Positions 39,913-49,556 of a stretch of DNA of 64,000 nucleotides are shown piece after piece; the stretch's first letter is position 1; every line of letters begins with the position of its first letter. The stretch is from Limnohabitans sp. 15K (GTDB lineage: Bacteria; Pseudomonadota; Gammaproteobacteria; Burkholderiales; Burkholderiaceae_C), in contig NZ_NESM01000001.1 of the NCBI RefSeq assembly GCF_002778285.1, positions 142,529 to 206,528 on the forward strand. Reading direction: 5' to 3'. The notes beneath the pieces are model-generated. The model was given only the letters and a program-made list of their open reading frames with translations, searched no databases and was not told the origin of the DNA. Made by a program: the position numbers and the translations under genes.

Positions 39913-40707
39913 TCAACGCAAACGCAGCAAGCGTTCGCGAGCGGTGGCCGCGGTTTCAGAGGCGGGATAGGCTTTGACCAACTCCTCCATCGTTTTGCGG
40001 GCCCCCTTGAGGTCCTTCAATTCGATTTGCACGTTGGACACGGCCAGCATGGCCTCAGGTGCACGAGGATGGGTCGGTGCAGATTTCAACATGAGCTGGA
40101 AATTCGCCATCGACTCTTTGTAGTCCTTGTTGGCGTATTGCGCATTGCCCAACCAAAAAAGGGATGAAGCGGCGTAGCCGCTGGTGCGGTACCGCTGCAC
40201 AAAAGCCGCCAAGGCCAATTGCGCTGTCGCAAAATCACCTTTGCGAAAGGTCTCCATCGCCGCATCGTAGTCCCGCTTTTCAGCCGGTTCGGCCATGAAC
40301 TCAAGACCATCCAAAGTGACCTTCACAGGGTCGAAGCGGCGCAAGCGATCTTCTACACCCACCGCCAAGTCTTTTTGACGAATTTGAAAATCGGACACGG
40401 CTCGGGCCAATTCAGCCTGAGTCCGCGTCGCTTGTTCTTGGGCACCACGGCTTTGCGACAACTCGGCTTTCAGACCGTCGATCTGGCCTTGAAAATCAAG
40501 CAAGGCTCGGCGCAGTTGCGCGTTTTCGTCTGTCAGGCTTTTGATGGCTGCATTCGATTGCTCGACGCGCTGGCGCAAATCCAAAATGGCTTTGCGGGCC
40601 TCATTGTCTTCAAACAGCGCCGCTTGGGCGATGCCTATCCAAGCGGACAGGCCCCACACCACCAGCCATTTCGAACCAGCCAAAAGAGACAAGGTGCGCA
40701 AGTTCAT
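39913..40707 (-). CDS. cpoB: Tol-Pal system protein CpoB (YbgF)
   Basis: A 264-aa periplasmic protein that coordinates outer-membrane constriction with cell-wall synthesis. It has a signal peptide MNLRTLSLLAGSKW...SAWIGIAQA, a coiled-coil trimerisation region (about 32-105), and a C-terminal TPR domain from about 135 (DYDAAMETFRKGDFATAQLALAAFVQRY). The ATG at 40707, six bases after the pal stop, is preferred over a TTG nine bases upstream. It completes the tolB-pal-cpoB order. Confidence 0.94.
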   Translation of the reverse strand: MNLRTLSLLAGSKWLVVWGLSAWIGIAQAALFEDNEARKAILDLRQRVEQSNAAIKSLTDENAQLRRALLDFQGQIDGLKAELSQSRGAQEQATRTQAELARAVSDFQIRQKDLAVGVEDRLRRFDPVKVTLDGLEFMAEPAEKRDYDAAMETFRKGDFATAQLALAAFVQRYRTSGYAASSLFWLGNAQYANKDYKESMANFQLMLKSAPTHPRAPEAMLAVSNVQIELKDLKGARKTMEELVKAYPASETAATARERLLRLR

Positions 40708-40712
40708 GATGT

Positions 40713-41249
40713 TCAATACCGGATTTCAACGCGGCGGTTCTTGGCCAAATCGACTTCGGCAGAACCTTGGGCTGCAGGTTTTTCTTTGCCGTAGCTCACG
40801 GCTTCCAACTGGCTTTCTGGCACGCCCATCAAGCTCAGGGCTTGACGCACGGCTTCGGCACGCTTTTGACCCAAGGCCAGGTTGTATTCACGGCCGCCGC
40901 GCTCGTCGGTGTGGCCTTCCAGATTGGCTTTGCGCTGTTTGTTGGCCTGCAAGAAACGGGCATGGCTTTCAATGACCGGGCGGGCTTCAGCGCGCACCAC
41001 AAAGCTGTCGTAATCAAAGAAGACCACATGCGCGATGCCCACAGGGCCGATACCGACTCCGGCCTTGTCCACCACCACGCTGGCCACGCCAGTTTGTGCA
41101 CCGCTTTGGTTGTTGCCAATGCCTTGTGTCGACACGCCAGAGGATGTGGCCGATTTGTCTTCCACAGGCACATCGTCCAACTTCACGCCCGATGCGCAAC
41201 CTGCCAAAAGAGCCACCAACAAAGCGCTGGCCAAAAATTGAGTCTTCAT
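40713..41249 (-). CDS. pal: Peptidoglycan-associated lipoprotein Pal
   Basis: A 178-aa outer-membrane lipoprotein. The lipobox LLAGC places the acylated cysteine at residue 18. The OmpA-like domain binds diaminopimelate of peptidoglycan, with VFFDYDSFVV at its start and the NLALGQKRAEAVRQAL segment. The N-terminal linker (residues 20-70) is low in family likeness. It starts 38 bases after tolB and precedes cpoB. Confidence 0.95.
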   Translation of the reverse strand: MKTQFLASALLVALLAGCASGVKLDDVPVEDKSATSSGVSTQGIGNNQSGAQTGVASVVVDKAGVGIGPVGIAHVVFFDYDSFVVRAEARPVIESHARFLQANKQRKANLEGHTDERGGREYNLALGQKRAEAVRQALSLMGVPESQLEAVSYGKEKPAAQGSAEVDLAKNRRVEIRY

Positions 41250-41287
41250 GATTTACCTCGTTAATTAAAAAAGCATCTATTCAAAAA

Positions 41288-42580
41288 TCATTTGCGTACC
41301 GGGCCCCAATGGGGTTCCCGAATGTCACCGCCCTGTCCAGCCAAACGGGCTTTGACACGGCCATCCAGGGTGGTGGTCATCAAGGACTCACGGCCTTGGA
41401 CAATCGACGCATAGACCAACAGGCGGCTGTTGGGTGCAAAACTGGGGCGCTCATCGGCCGATGTGTCGGTGAGCGCCGTGACTTGACCAGAGGCCAATTC
41501 CATCAGGTGAAGGCGAAAGCCTGCGCCCATTCTAGAGACGTACGCCAACCAACGGCCGTCTGGACTCAATGCAGGCGAAATGTTGTACGTGCCAGAAAAT
41601 GTGACGCGCTCAGCCGGTCCACCTTGCGCAGGCATGCGGTAAATTTGAGGGCTGCCGCCCCGGTCGCTGACAAAAAACAGCGCACTGCCGTCGGGCGAAA
41701 AAGCGGGTTCTGTGTTGATGCTGCCCGATTGGGTCAAGCGGCGCGGCTCGCCGCCTTGCAAGTCAATGCGAAACAGTTGTGAGCCGCCATCTCGGCTGAG
41801 TGTGGCCGCCAAGGATTTACCGTCTGCATTCCACGCTGGGGCACTGTTGGAGCCTTTGAAATTCGCCACAGCACGGCGTTGGCCTGTCGCCAACTCGTGA
41901 ACATACACCACGGGTTTGCGCTGCTCAAAAGACACATAGGCCAGCTGACTGCCGCTGGGAGACCAAGAAGGCGAAATGATGGGCTCAGGGCTGGTGAGGG
42001 CCGATTGGGCATTTTCGCCGTCCGAATCGGCAATCCACAAAGAATAGCGTTCGCCCGACTTGGTCACATAGCTGATGCGCGAAGCAAACGCGCCAGGCGT
42101 ACCGGTCAATTGCAGATAAACCCAATCCGCAATCCGGTGTGCCGACAAGCGCAGTTCAGCGGCACTGACGGTGTCCTTGAAATCGCCTTTGTCTTGGCCT
42201 TTGACCACATCCCACAAACGGGCACGCACGTCATAACGGCCATCGGCCAAACGCGTGACCGACCCGGCCAACAGCGCCTCGGCCGACAGTTGCCGCCAAG
42301 GCGACCAATCGGGACGACTTGATTCGTCCATCACGGCTGTGCCCGCAGCCAAGCCCTTGAACTGACCACTGCGCTCCAAGTCAGCTTGGACGATGCTGGC
42401 CAGCTTTTGCGGTGCAGCCGACTCGCCTTTGAAAGGGACCATCACCACAGGCAACTGGGTCATGCCGACGCCCGTGACTTCAACGCGAAACTGCGCCCAG
42501 GCAGGCAAAGCCATGAAACTCAACAGCAGCAGTTGAGTGAAGCTGGACAGCAAAACGTTGCGCAAAAAAACAAGCTTCAT
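41288..42580 (-). CDS. tolB: Tol-Pal system beta-propeller protein TolB
   Basis: A 430-aa periplasmic protein, the same length as E. coli TolB. The chosen start [16 protein letters not shown] gives a signal peptide ending at LPAWA-Q. An N-terminal domain (to about 165) is followed by a six-blade propeller with repeated [18 protein letters not shown] units, for example [19 protein letters not shown] and [15 protein letters not shown]. It contacts Pal. TolQ, TolR and TolA genes, usually upstream, are not here: the neighbour is the divergent msbA. Confidence 0.95.
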   Translation of the reverse strand: MKLVFLRNVLLSSFTQLLLLSFMALPAWAQFRVEVTGVGMTQLPVVMVPFKGESAAPQKLASIVQADLERSGQFKGLAAGTAVMDESSRPDWSPWRQLSAEALLAGSVTRLADGRYDVRARLWDVVKGQDKGDFKDTVSAAELRLSAHRIADWVYLQLTGTPGAFASRISYVTKSGERYSLWIADSDGENAQSALTSPEPIISPSWSPSGSQLAYVSFEQRKPVVYVHELATGQRRAVANFKGSNSAPAWNADGKSLAATLSRDGGSQLFRIDLQGGEPRRLTQSGSINTEPAFSPDGSALFFVSDRGGSPQIYRMPAQGGPAERVTFSGTYNISPALSPDGRWLAYVSRMGAGFRLHLMELASGQVTALTDTSADERPSFAPNSRLLVYASIVQGRESLMTTTLDGRVKARLAGQGGDIREPHWGPVRK

Positions 42581-42666
42581 GAAGGTCAAAAGGTCGTTGG
42601 TTGTGCGAAAGCCGTGATCGTACACGTAAAAAATGCATTTTAAGGCGGTTCAACAGCGGTCTTACT

Positions 42667-42672
42667 TACAAT
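42667..42672 (+). promoter_or_regulatory. -10-like box next to the msbA start codon
   Basis: TACAAT ends seven bases before the msbA ATG, so transcription should begin at or next to the start codon. No strong -35 box is seen. No ribosome binding site lies between the box and the ATG. Confidence 0.4.
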
Positions 42673-42679
42673 CAAGCCC

Positions 42680-44464
42680 ATGAGTCAGACGCCCCCGCCT
42701 TCCCCATCGCCCCACAGCATTCCCAGCAGATTGCGCAAGCTGGCACCTTATTTTGGCCACCAAAAGGGAATCTGGGCTGTGGCAGTTTTGGCCACCTTGA
42801 TGGGCGCTTTGACCGAGCCGATGATCCCCGCCTTGTTCCAGCCCCTTTTGGACAAGGGTTTTGCCGAAAACAAGCTGCCCCTGTGGGTCATTCCGGTGGT
42901 CGTGGTGGGCCTGTTCACAGTGCGTGGGATGGCCAGTTTCCTCTCGCAATACGCGCTGTCGCGCCTGACCAATGACGGCATGGAAAAACTGCGCTCCCAG
43001 CTGTTTGCCCGGCTCATGAAAGCCGATTTGTCCTTGTTTTCCAAACAATCGGCCAGCGCTTTGTCCAACACCATCGTGTACGAGGTGCAAAACGGGGCCT
43101 CTCAATTGGTGTCAGCGGTCATCGCACTGGCGCGTGATGGCTTCACCCTGATGGCCTTGCTCAGCTACTTGATGTGGCTCAACTGGAAGCTCACTTTGGT
43201 GGTCTTTACCGTGGCCCCTGGGTTGAGCTGGATCATGAAAGCACTTTCGCGGCGGCTTTACAAGTTGACCAAGGAAAGCCAAAGTGCGACCGACGATCTG
43301 GCCTATGTGGTCGAAGAAAACGTGCTGGCCCACCGGGTTGTGCGGTTACAAGGCGGCCAGGACCATCAAATAGACCGTTTTGGGCAACTGGCCAACGTGC
43401 TGCGCCGCCTGGCCCTGAAAACCACCATCGCCTCGGCCGCCATGTCACCGTTGACCCAAATCATGGCGGCTTTGTCCTTGTCCATGGTGCTGGTGATCGC
43501 CCTTTACCAAAGCCAAAATGGTGCTTCAGGGGCCACGGTGGGCGGATTTGTGGCCTTCATCACCGCCATGCTGATGCTGGTGGCACCCATCAAACGCTTG
43601 ACCGAAATTTCCAGCCCCATCACCCGGGGACTCGCTGCACTCGAGCGAGGTCTGTCCCTTTTGCACGAGGCGCATGAGGAAACACAGGGCACTCACACCA
43701 GCACCCGCGCCCAAGGATCGGTTGAATGGCGCCATGTGCACTTGCAATTTTCCCCAGATGGTCCGCCTGCTTTGTCGGACGTTTCGCTGAAGGTCAACCC
43801 CGGTGAAACCGTGGCTTTGGTCGGCACATCGGGGGCGGGAAAGACCACCCTGATCCAGTTGCTGCCCCGCTTTGTACAGAACAGCTCGGGCGAAGTCTGC
43901 ATCGATGGCGTCCCCCTTCAAACCTGGAACTTGGACAACTTGCGCCGGCAGATCGCCATGGTCAGCCAGGATGTGGTGATGCTCAATGACACCGTGGCGG
44001 CCAACGTCTGCCTGGGACATGAGGCCGATCGCCAGCGCATTCAGGCCAGTTTGGAAGCGGCCAACCTTTGGGCCCATGTGTCGCAAATGCCCCAAGGCAT
44101 GGACACGCTGCTGGGCCACAACGCCAGCCAGCTGTCTGGCGGGCAGCGCCAGCGCTTGGCGATCGCCAGGGCTTTGTACAAAGACGCGCCCATCCTGATC
44201 CTGGACGAGGCCACCTCTGCATTGGACAACGAGTCGGAGCGGTTGGTACAAGACGCATTGCAACAACTCATGCAAGGGCGCACCACCTTGATCGTGGCGC
44301 ACCGCCTGTCCACCATCGAACATGCTGACCGCGTGGTGGTGATGGAGGGTGGCCGGATTGTGGAGGAAGGCGCTCCCGCTGCCTTGCTGGCCCAAGGTGG
44401 TGCCTATGCGCGGCTGCACCACCGCGGCGAATGGACCAGCGAAACAACGACCTCAAAGGCTTGA
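42680..44464 (+). CDS. msbA: Lipid A flippase MsbA (ABC exporter)
   Basis: A 594-aa half-transporter that flips core-lipid A across the inner membrane. Six membrane helices span about residues 30-320, with a charged N-terminus. The ATPase half has Walker A GTSGAGKT (382-389), signature [16 protein letters not shown], Walker B PILILDEATSALD and the H-loop VAHRLST. The close fit to MsbA rather than other type I exporters rests on the DLSLFSKQSASALSNTIVYE segment and length. It is alone on the plus strand, divergent from tolB by 99 bases, with a -10-like box next to the ATG. Confidence 0.92.
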   Translation: MSQTPPPSPSPHSIPSRLRKLAPYFGHQKGIWAVAVLATLMGALTEPMIPALFQPLLDKGFAENKLPLWVIPVVVVGLFTVRGMASFLSQYALSRLTNDGMEKLRSQLFARLMKADLSLFSKQSASALSNTIVYEVQNGASQLVSAVIALARDGFTLMALLSYLMWLNWKLTLVVFTVAPGLSWIMKALSRRLYKLTKESQSATDDLAYVVEENVLAHRVVRLQGGQDHQIDRFGQLANVLRRLALKTTIASAAMSPLTQIMAALSLSMVLVIALYQSQNGASGATVGGFVAFITAMLMLVAPIKRLTEISSPITRGLAALERGLSLLHEAHEETQGTHTSTRAQGSVEWRHVHLQFSPDGPPALSDVSLKVNPGETVALVGTSGAGKTTLIQLLPRFVQNSSGEVCIDGVPLQTWNLDNLRRQIAMVSQDVVMLNDTVAANVCLGHEADRQRIQASLEAANLWAHVSQMPQGMDTLLGHNASQLSGGQRQRLAIARALYKDAPILILDEATSALDNESERLVQDALQQLMQGRTTLIVAHRLSTIEHADRVVVMEGGRIVEEGAPAALLAQGGAYARLHHRGEWTSETTTSKA

Positions 44465-44552
44465 TCTCTTTAAAGTATTCAAGCTGTAGGCCGCAGGTGT
44501 GGACAAACCTGAGAAAGATCGCCCGCAAGCCAGGCTGAAAACGTGCGACTTG

Positions 44553-46025
44553 TCAGAGCAAAACGATGTCGTATTGCTCAGGACCCATGGCGGTTTCGAC
44601 CTGCAAGGAAATGGGCTTGGCGATGAAGTCGGACAAACCAGCCAGATGTTGGCTTTCATCGTCCAGCAGCAAGTCAATGACCGCTGTGGCCGCGACGATA
44701 CGGAACTCACGCGGGTTGAACTGCCGCGCTTCGCGCAGGATCTCGCGCAAGATGTCGTAGACCACCGAACGCGGCGTCTTGACAATGCCCTTGCCTTGGC
44801 AGCTGGGACAAGGCTCGCACAGCATGTGCGCCAAAGACTCACGGGTGCGTTTTCGCGTCATCTCCAGCAAACCCAGCGATGAAAAGCCACCGGCCATGGT
44901 CTTGACGCGGTCACGCGCCAACTGCTTGCGAAATTCGGCGAGCACCGCATCTTGGTGCTCGGTACGAGACATGTCGATGAAATCGGCGATCACGATACCG
45001 CCCAAATTACGCAAACGCAATTGGCGGGCGATGGCCTGGGCGGCTTCCAAATTGGTCTTGAAGATCGTGTCCTCAAAATTACGAGATCCCACATAACCGC
45101 CCGTGTTCACGTCCACAGTCGTGAGCGCTTCGGTTTGGTCGATGATCAAGTAGCCGCCCGATTTCAGGTCCACCCTTCTGCCCAGTGCTTTGGCGATTTC
45201 CTCGTCGATGGCATACAGGTCAAAAATCGGACGCTCACCCTTGTAATGCTGCAAGCGCTCGGCCGCTTTGGGCATGAACTCCTGGCCAAAAGCCTGCAAC
45301 TGGGCAAACTGTTCCTGCGAGTCGATGCGGATGCTTTGTGTGGCCTCTCCCACCAAATCACGCAAAACACGTTGCAGCAATGTCAAATCTTGGTGAAGAA
45401 TCGACGCGGGAGGCAGGCGCATCGAGGCCTCTTTGATGCGAGCCCAGGTTTTGCGCAGGTAAGCGATATCGTCTTGCAGCTCTTCGTCGCTGGAGTCTTC
45501 GGCATTGGTGCGCAAAATAAAACCGCCTCCAGCCGGGCCCACCAGGGCCTGCAGCCTTTGACGCAAGGCGTCGCGCTGGTCTGCCGGGATTTTTTGTGAC
45601 ACACCAATGTGGTCGTCTTGCGGCAAGAAGACCAGGTGTCGGCCCGCAATGCTGATTTGCGTAGACAAACGAGCGCCCTTGGTGCCCATCGGGTCCTTGA
45701 TGACCTGCACCATGATGGCACGGCCTTCAAACACTTGTTTTTCAATCGGCACCAGCGGCTGACCCGTGCGGGCGGTCGCAGCCTCCCCTTCGGCATGCTT
45801 TTGCCACACGTCGGCGACATGCAAAAAAGCGGCTTTGTCCAAGCCAATGTCGATGAAGGCCGATTGCATGCCTGGCAAGACCCGCGCCACTTTGCCCAGA
45901 TAAACATTGCCCACCAGACCACGCTCAAGGGTGCGTTCCACATGCAACTCTTGCACCGCGGCAAACTCCACCACCGCCACGCGGGTTTCCTGGGGCGACC
46001 AATTGACCAAAATATCTTGTTGCAT
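44553..46025 (-). CDS. rng: Ribonuclease G
   Basis: A 490-aa endoribonuclease that processes the 5' end of 16S rRNA and decays some mRNAs. The start MQQDILVNWSPQETRVA is conserved; an ATG nine bases upstream is less likely. An S1 domain (about 37-125) carries GNVYLGKVARVLPGMQSAF, and the catalytic region has TTVDVNTGGYVG and IADFIDM aspartates. Zn-link CEPCPSCQGKG is present near 400-410. The length matches E. coli RNase G (489 aa) and the long C-terminal half of RNase E is absent. It follows maf after 79 bases, the usual neighbour. Confidence 0.95.
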   Translation of the reverse strand: MQQDILVNWSPQETRVAVVEFAAVQELHVERTLERGLVGNVYLGKVARVLPGMQSAFIDIGLDKAAFLHVADVWQKHAEGEAATARTGQPLVPIEKQVFEGRAIMVQVIKDPMGTKGARLSTQISIAGRHLVFLPQDDHIGVSQKIPADQRDALRQRLQALVGPAGGGFILRTNAEDSSDEELQDDIAYLRKTWARIKEASMRLPPASILHQDLTLLQRVLRDLVGEATQSIRIDSQEQFAQLQAFGQEFMPKAAERLQHYKGERPIFDLYAIDEEIAKALGRRVDLKSGGYLIIDQTEALTTVDVNTGGYVGSRNFEDTIFKTNLEAAQAIARQLRLRNLGGIVIADFIDMSRTEHQDAVLAEFRKQLARDRVKTMAGGFSSLGLLEMTRKRTRESLAHMLCEPCPSCQGKGIVKTPRSVVYDILREILREARQFNPREFRIVAATAVIDLLLDDESQHLAGLSDFIAKPISLQVETAMGPEQYDIVLL

Positions 46026-46104
46026 GGAGGGCATCAGTGGGTAGAAAGTGAAAACAAATCGGGTCAGGGCAAAGCGCCGTCAAAGGCGTACTGCGCGCAA
46101 AACC

Positions 46105-46707
46105 TCAGCAGCGCACACCCAGTGAGCGCAGCAAAGCTGCTGTCTCGAACAGCGGCAAACCCATGATGCCTGAATAACTGCCACGGATCTGTTCAATGTG
46201 GGCAGCTGCCCTGCCCTGTACGCCGTAAGCGCCAGCTTTGCCCATGGGTTCGCCCGTGGCGACGTAGGCCTTGATTTGCGCGGGCGTCATGGGCGCAAAG
46301 CGCACCCAGGATTCGCACACCGCCGACACCCGCTTGCTTCCCTTTTGCACCGCCACAGCCGTCAAAACGCGGTGGTTTTCGCCTGCCAGACGCTGGAGCA
46401 TGCGCACCGCATCGACCTCATTCGCTGGTTTGCCCAGAATTTCGCGGCCCATACACACGGTGGTGTCGGCGCACAGCACCGGGGCTGCAGGCAGGTCTTG
46501 GCGCTTCAAGCGCTGCACCGCAGCATCGAGTTTGAGCCCGGTCACCCGCGCCACATAGCGTGCGGGCGCTTCCGCGCCACGCACCTCTTCCAGAGACTCG
46601 GCATCCTCTTCTGGCGAGGCCAGCAGCAGCTTATGGGCCACACCGATTTGGTCAAGGAGCTGGCTGCGCCGAGGGCTTTGGGACGCGAGGTAAATGAAGT
46701 CACTCAT
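46105..46707 (-). CDS. maf: Maf-family nucleoside triphosphate pyrophosphatase
   Basis: A 200-aa house-cleaning pyrophosphatase. The motif [12 protein letters not shown] is at 8-18 and [17 protein letters not shown] follows; C-terminal [26 protein letters not shown] is typical. The SPRR variant and the neighbour rng match the YhdE type that prefers dTTP/UTP, but base preference is inference. The ATG at 46707 overlaps the rlmH stop by four bases. Confidence 0.93.
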   Translation of the reverse strand: MSDFIYLASQSPRRSQLLDQIGVAHKLLLASPEEDAESLEEVRGAEAPARYVARVTGLKLDAAVQRLKRQDLPAAPVLCADTTVCMGREILGKPANEVDAVRMLQRLAGENHRVLTAVAVQKGSKRVSAVCESWVRFAPMTPAQIKAYVATGEPMGKAGAYGVQGRAAAHIEQIRGSYSGIMGLPLFETAALLRSLGVRC

Positions 46708-47171
46708 TCGCGGTGATAAGGGTGGTTGGCGTTGATGGACCATGCGCGGTAGAGCTGCTCGATCAGCAAAACTCGGGCCATCGCGTGGGGCAAAGTCATG
46801 TCGGACAGGCGGATGCGTTCATGCGCTGCTTGCCGGAACTCGGGCTCCAGCCCATCAGGGCCGCCAATGACCAGGGCCACATCGTCACCGCCCAGCTGCC
46901 AGCTGGTCAGCCGGGTGGCCAAGGCCTGGGTCGTGAGGTTGGTGCCGCGCTCGTCCAAAGCAACGACACGGGTGCCACGCGGGATAGCCGCTTCGATCCG
47001 CTGGCGCTCGGCCGCGTACAGGTTGGGCAAAGTTTTGGAGCCCCGGGGCTCGGTTTTGACCGCCTTGAGCTCGACCTTGAGCTCAGGTGGAAAGCGTTTG
47101 GCGTAGTCGTCCCAAGCGATTTGCGCCCAGTCCGGCACCCTCAGGCCGACCGCCACGATCAGCAGCTTCAT
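46704..47171 (-). CDS. rlmH: 23S rRNA pseudouridine(1915) N3-methyltransferase RlmH
   Basis: A 155-aa SPOUT-fold enzyme that methylates pseudouridine 1915 of helix 69. Length equals the E. coli protein. The knot region shows [13 protein letters not shown] and the C-terminal [22 protein letters not shown] is diagnostic. It follows rsfS after six bases; rsfS and rlmH form the conserved ybeB-ybeA pair. Confidence 0.96.
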   Translation of the reverse strand: MKLLIVAVGLRVPDWAQIAWDDYAKRFPPELKVELKAVKTEPRGSKTLPNLYAAERQRIEAAIPRGTRVVALDERGTNLTTQALATRLTSWQLGGDDVALVIGGPDGLEPEFRQAAHERIRLSDMTLPHAMARVLLIEQLYRAWSINANHPYHRE

Positions 47172-47177
47172 GCAGGA

Positions 47178-47948
47178 TCAATCGGCTTTGCGACGTGTCG
47201 AGGCTTGCACGGCCTTGCGCGCTGGAGCCTTCTTGGCAGCAGGTTTTGCCGAAGTTTTGGCTGCGGGCTTGGCGGCCGATTTGGCTGCAGGCTTGCTTGC
47301 AGGTTTGCCCACAGTTTTCACGGCGGGTTTGCTGGTCTTGGCCGCAGTTTTGGCTGCGGTCTTCACTGCTGGTTTGGCCGTTGATTTGGCCGCTGGCTTG
47401 GCTGTTTTGGCCGGGGCTTTCAAAGCAGGCTTGGCTTTAGCAGCCGGCTTGGCCGCAGCAGTCTTAGCCGGCACAGTTTTGACCGTGCCAGTTTTGGCCG
47501 TGCCGGTTTTAGCGGTGGCTTTTTTGGCTACCGAGTTTTTGATGTGGCCTTTGACCTCGGCCGTGGCCAAGGGCTTGGGCGCACCAAACTTCAAACGCAC
47601 GGGTGTGCCGCCCCAGATTTCTTCCAGGTTGTAGTAGGTGCGAATGGTCGGCTGCATGATGTGCACCACAGCTGGGCCGCAGTCCACAATGATCCATTCG
47701 CCGTTGTCTTCGCCTTCCATGCGAGGCTTGCCAAAACCTGCGTTGCGCACTTTGTCTCGCACACTGGCGGCCAACGCTTTGGTCTGGCGGTTCGAAGTGC
47801 CCGAAGCGATGATGACCCGTTCAAACAACGAGGACAGGTGCTCGGTGTCAAACACCTGAATTTCTTGGGCCTTGACGTCCTCCAGGGCATCCACAATGGC
47901 CCGCTGGAGTTTTTGAATGTCTTTTTTGGCTGCGTTTTCGGTCATCAA
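47178..47948 (-). CDS. rsfS: Ribosomal silencing factor RsfS with long Lys/Ala-rich tail
   Basis: RsfS binds ribosomal protein L14 and stops subunit joining when nutrients run low. Residues 1-120 are the family domain, with QVFDTEHLSSLFERVIIASGTSNRQ split over 31-55, GEWIIVDCGPAVVHIM (83-98) and TYYNLEEIWG. The full protein is 256 aa against about 105 aa in E. coli. Residues 125-256 are almost only Ala, Lys, Pro, Thr and Ser in repeats such as AKPAAK and KTAAKT, like histone H1-type bacterial proteins. The tail should be disordered and highly basic. It overlaps nadD by four bases. Confidence 0.93.
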   Translation of the reverse strand: MMTENAAKKDIQKLQRAIVDALEDVKAQEIQVFDTEHLSSLFERVIIASGTSNRQTKALAASVRDKVRNAGFGKPRMEGEDNGEWIIVDCGPAVVHIMQPTIRTYYNLEEIWGGTPVRLKFGAPKPLATAEVKGHIKNSVAKKATAKTGTAKTGTVKTVPAKTAAAKPAAKAKPALKAPAKTAKPAAKSTAKPAVKTAAKTAAKTSKPAVKTVGKPASKPAAKSAAKPAAKTSAKPAAKKAPARKAVQASTRRKAD

Positions 47949-48604
47949 TGGGGCCTGTAAAGGTGGTGGTCGTGAATATAGCGCGCAATGGCGGGGGTGA
48001 CCAGACCGGTCAAGGTCTGCTCTTGGGCCGCCAGCACACGGATGTCCGTGGCACTGTGGGGCATCAGCGGCATGTCCAAGTTGAGAATGCGCGCTTGCAA
48101 CGTGTCAGAAAGCTTTGCTGGTGACGCGGGCGAGTCCAAATCTTCATTCCAGGCTCGCACGGCCATATCACGGCCTGCGGCGCAGATTATAGCGATGCGA
48201 CCGATTTCAGCGATTTGGTGCCATGAAGGCAACGACCGGCGTTGGTCGTCACCCAACAACAAATACAGCTGCGCCTGCGGAAATTCGGTTTGCAGCGCTT
48301 GCAAAGTGTCCACCGTGTAGCTAGGACCCGCACGGAGAACTTCGCGTTCGTCGACCACCACTTGGGGCAGTGGCTCAAAAGCCAAACGGGCCATGGCCAC
48401 GCGATGGTGGGCATCGGTCAAAGCGCGTGTTTTGTGCCAGGCCTGCCCAGTCGGCACAACGTGCACACGGTCCAAGTGCAATTGGCCAATGGCCGACTCA
48501 ACCAGCGCCACATGGGCCGGGTGTGGCGGGTCAAACGCGCCGCCGAAAACCCCCAGACGGCGGACGTCTGCGTTTTCAGCGGATGCGTTGGGCGGCAGAC
48601 TCAA
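47945..48604 (-). CDS. nadD: Nicotinate-nucleotide adenylyltransferase NadD
   Basis: A 219-aa enzyme that makes deamido-NAD from nicotinate mononucleotide and ATP. The nucleotidyltransferase motif [14 protein letters not shown] is at 18-31; LLLGDDQ and the C-terminal [16 protein letters not shown] (with the S/T-x-x-x-R type ATP contact) are also seen. It overlaps both hemF and rsfS by four bases, a tightly coupled cluster. Confidence 0.94.
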   Translation of the reverse strand: MSLPPNASAENADVRRLGVFGGAFDPPHPAHVALVESAIGQLHLDRVHVVPTGQAWHKTRALTDAHHRVAMARLAFEPLPQVVVDEREVLRAGPSYTVDTLQALQTEFPQAQLYLLLGDDQRRSLPSWHQIAEIGRIAIICAAGRDMAVRAWNEDLDSPASPAKLSDTLQARILNLDMPLMPHSATDIRVLAAQEQTLTGLVTPAIARYIHDHHLYRPH

Positions 48605-49521
48605 ACCCAGTCCTTGGGCACCAAAAAGTGGCTGAGCAAGCGTTCCTCCGGCGAGCCAGCCTCGTCTTTGCGCTGGTACGACCAGCGCACCTCAGGCGGC
48701 ATGGACAACAAAATCGACTCGGTGCGGCCACCCGACTGCAGACCGAAGTGCGTGCCTCGGTCCCAGACCAAGTTGAACTCGACATAACGGCCCCGGCGGT
48801 ACAGCTGAAAATCGCGCTCGCTTTCACCGTAAGGTGTGTCCATGCGGCGCTGCACGATGGGCATGTAGGCGCTCAGCAAGGCATCGCCCACGCTTTGCAT
48901 CATGGCAAAGCTCCGGTCCATGCCCAGCTCAGAAAAGTCATCAAAGAAAATGCCGCCCACACCACGCTGCTCGTGACGGTGTTTGTTGCAAAAGTAATCG
49001 TCGCACCAAGTTTTGAAACGCGGGTGCAAAGCCTCGCCAAAAGGGGCCAATGCGTCTTTGCACGTTTGGTGAAAATGCACCGCGTCTTCGTCAAAGCCGT
49101 AATAAGGCGTCAGGTCCATACCGCCACCGAACCAGGCCACGGGTGCCCTGCCCTCAGGCTTGGCCGCGATCATGCGCACATTCATGTGAACCGTGGGCAC
49201 ATAAGGGTTGCGGGGATGAAACACCAAAGACACGCCCATGGCCTCGAAGGCCGAACCGGCCAATTCTGGGCGGTGTTGGGTGGCCGAGGGCGGCAACTGC
49301 GGTCCCGTGACATGGGAAAAACCGCAACCAGCCCGCTCAAAAATAGGGCCACCTTCCAAGATCTGCGTGACGCCGTTGCCTTGGAGTTTTTCACCTGGGT
49401 CTTTTTGCCACGCATCGGTGAGGAATGGGGTGCCATCCAGCTCGGTCAAGGCGCCTGTGATGCGGGACTGCAAACCCAACAGATAGTTTTTGACGGTGCC
49501 GATTTCAAAGTTGGAGCTCAT
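48601..49521 (-). CDS. hemF: Oxygen-dependent coproporphyrinogen III oxidase HemF
   Basis: A 306-aa enzyme that decarboxylates coproporphyrinogen III in heme synthesis using oxygen. Marks are [45 protein letters not shown], and [19 protein letters not shown]. The start [16 protein letters not shown] was chosen; a longer upstream reading would add residues without likeness. It follows plsC after 35 bases and overlaps nadD by four. An oxygen-dependent enzyme fits an aerobic lifestyle. Confidence 0.95.
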   Translation of the reverse strand: MSSNFEIGTVKNYLLGLQSRITGALTELDGTPFLTDAWQKDPGEKLQGNGVTQILEGGPIFERAGCGFSHVTGPQLPPSATQHRPELAGSAFEAMGVSLVFHPRNPYVPTVHMNVRMIAAKPEGRAPVAWFGGGMDLTPYYGFDEDAVHFHQTCKDALAPFGEALHPRFKTWCDDYFCNKHRHEQRGVGGIFFDDFSELGMDRSFAMMQSVGDALLSAYMPIVQRRMDTPYGESERDFQLYRRGRYVEFNLVWDRGTHFGLQSGGRTESILLSMPPEVRWSYQRKDEAGSPEERLLSHFLVPKDWV

Positions 49522-49556
49522 GGTGGATTTGACCGTTAAAAAGGTTCCGTAAATCT

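Noticed and set aside
47178..47560. Repeats in the rsfS tail as a tandem DNA repeat or CRISPR-like array
   Set aside because: The periodicity is imperfect and follows codons for Ala-Lys-Pro; there are no equal spacers.
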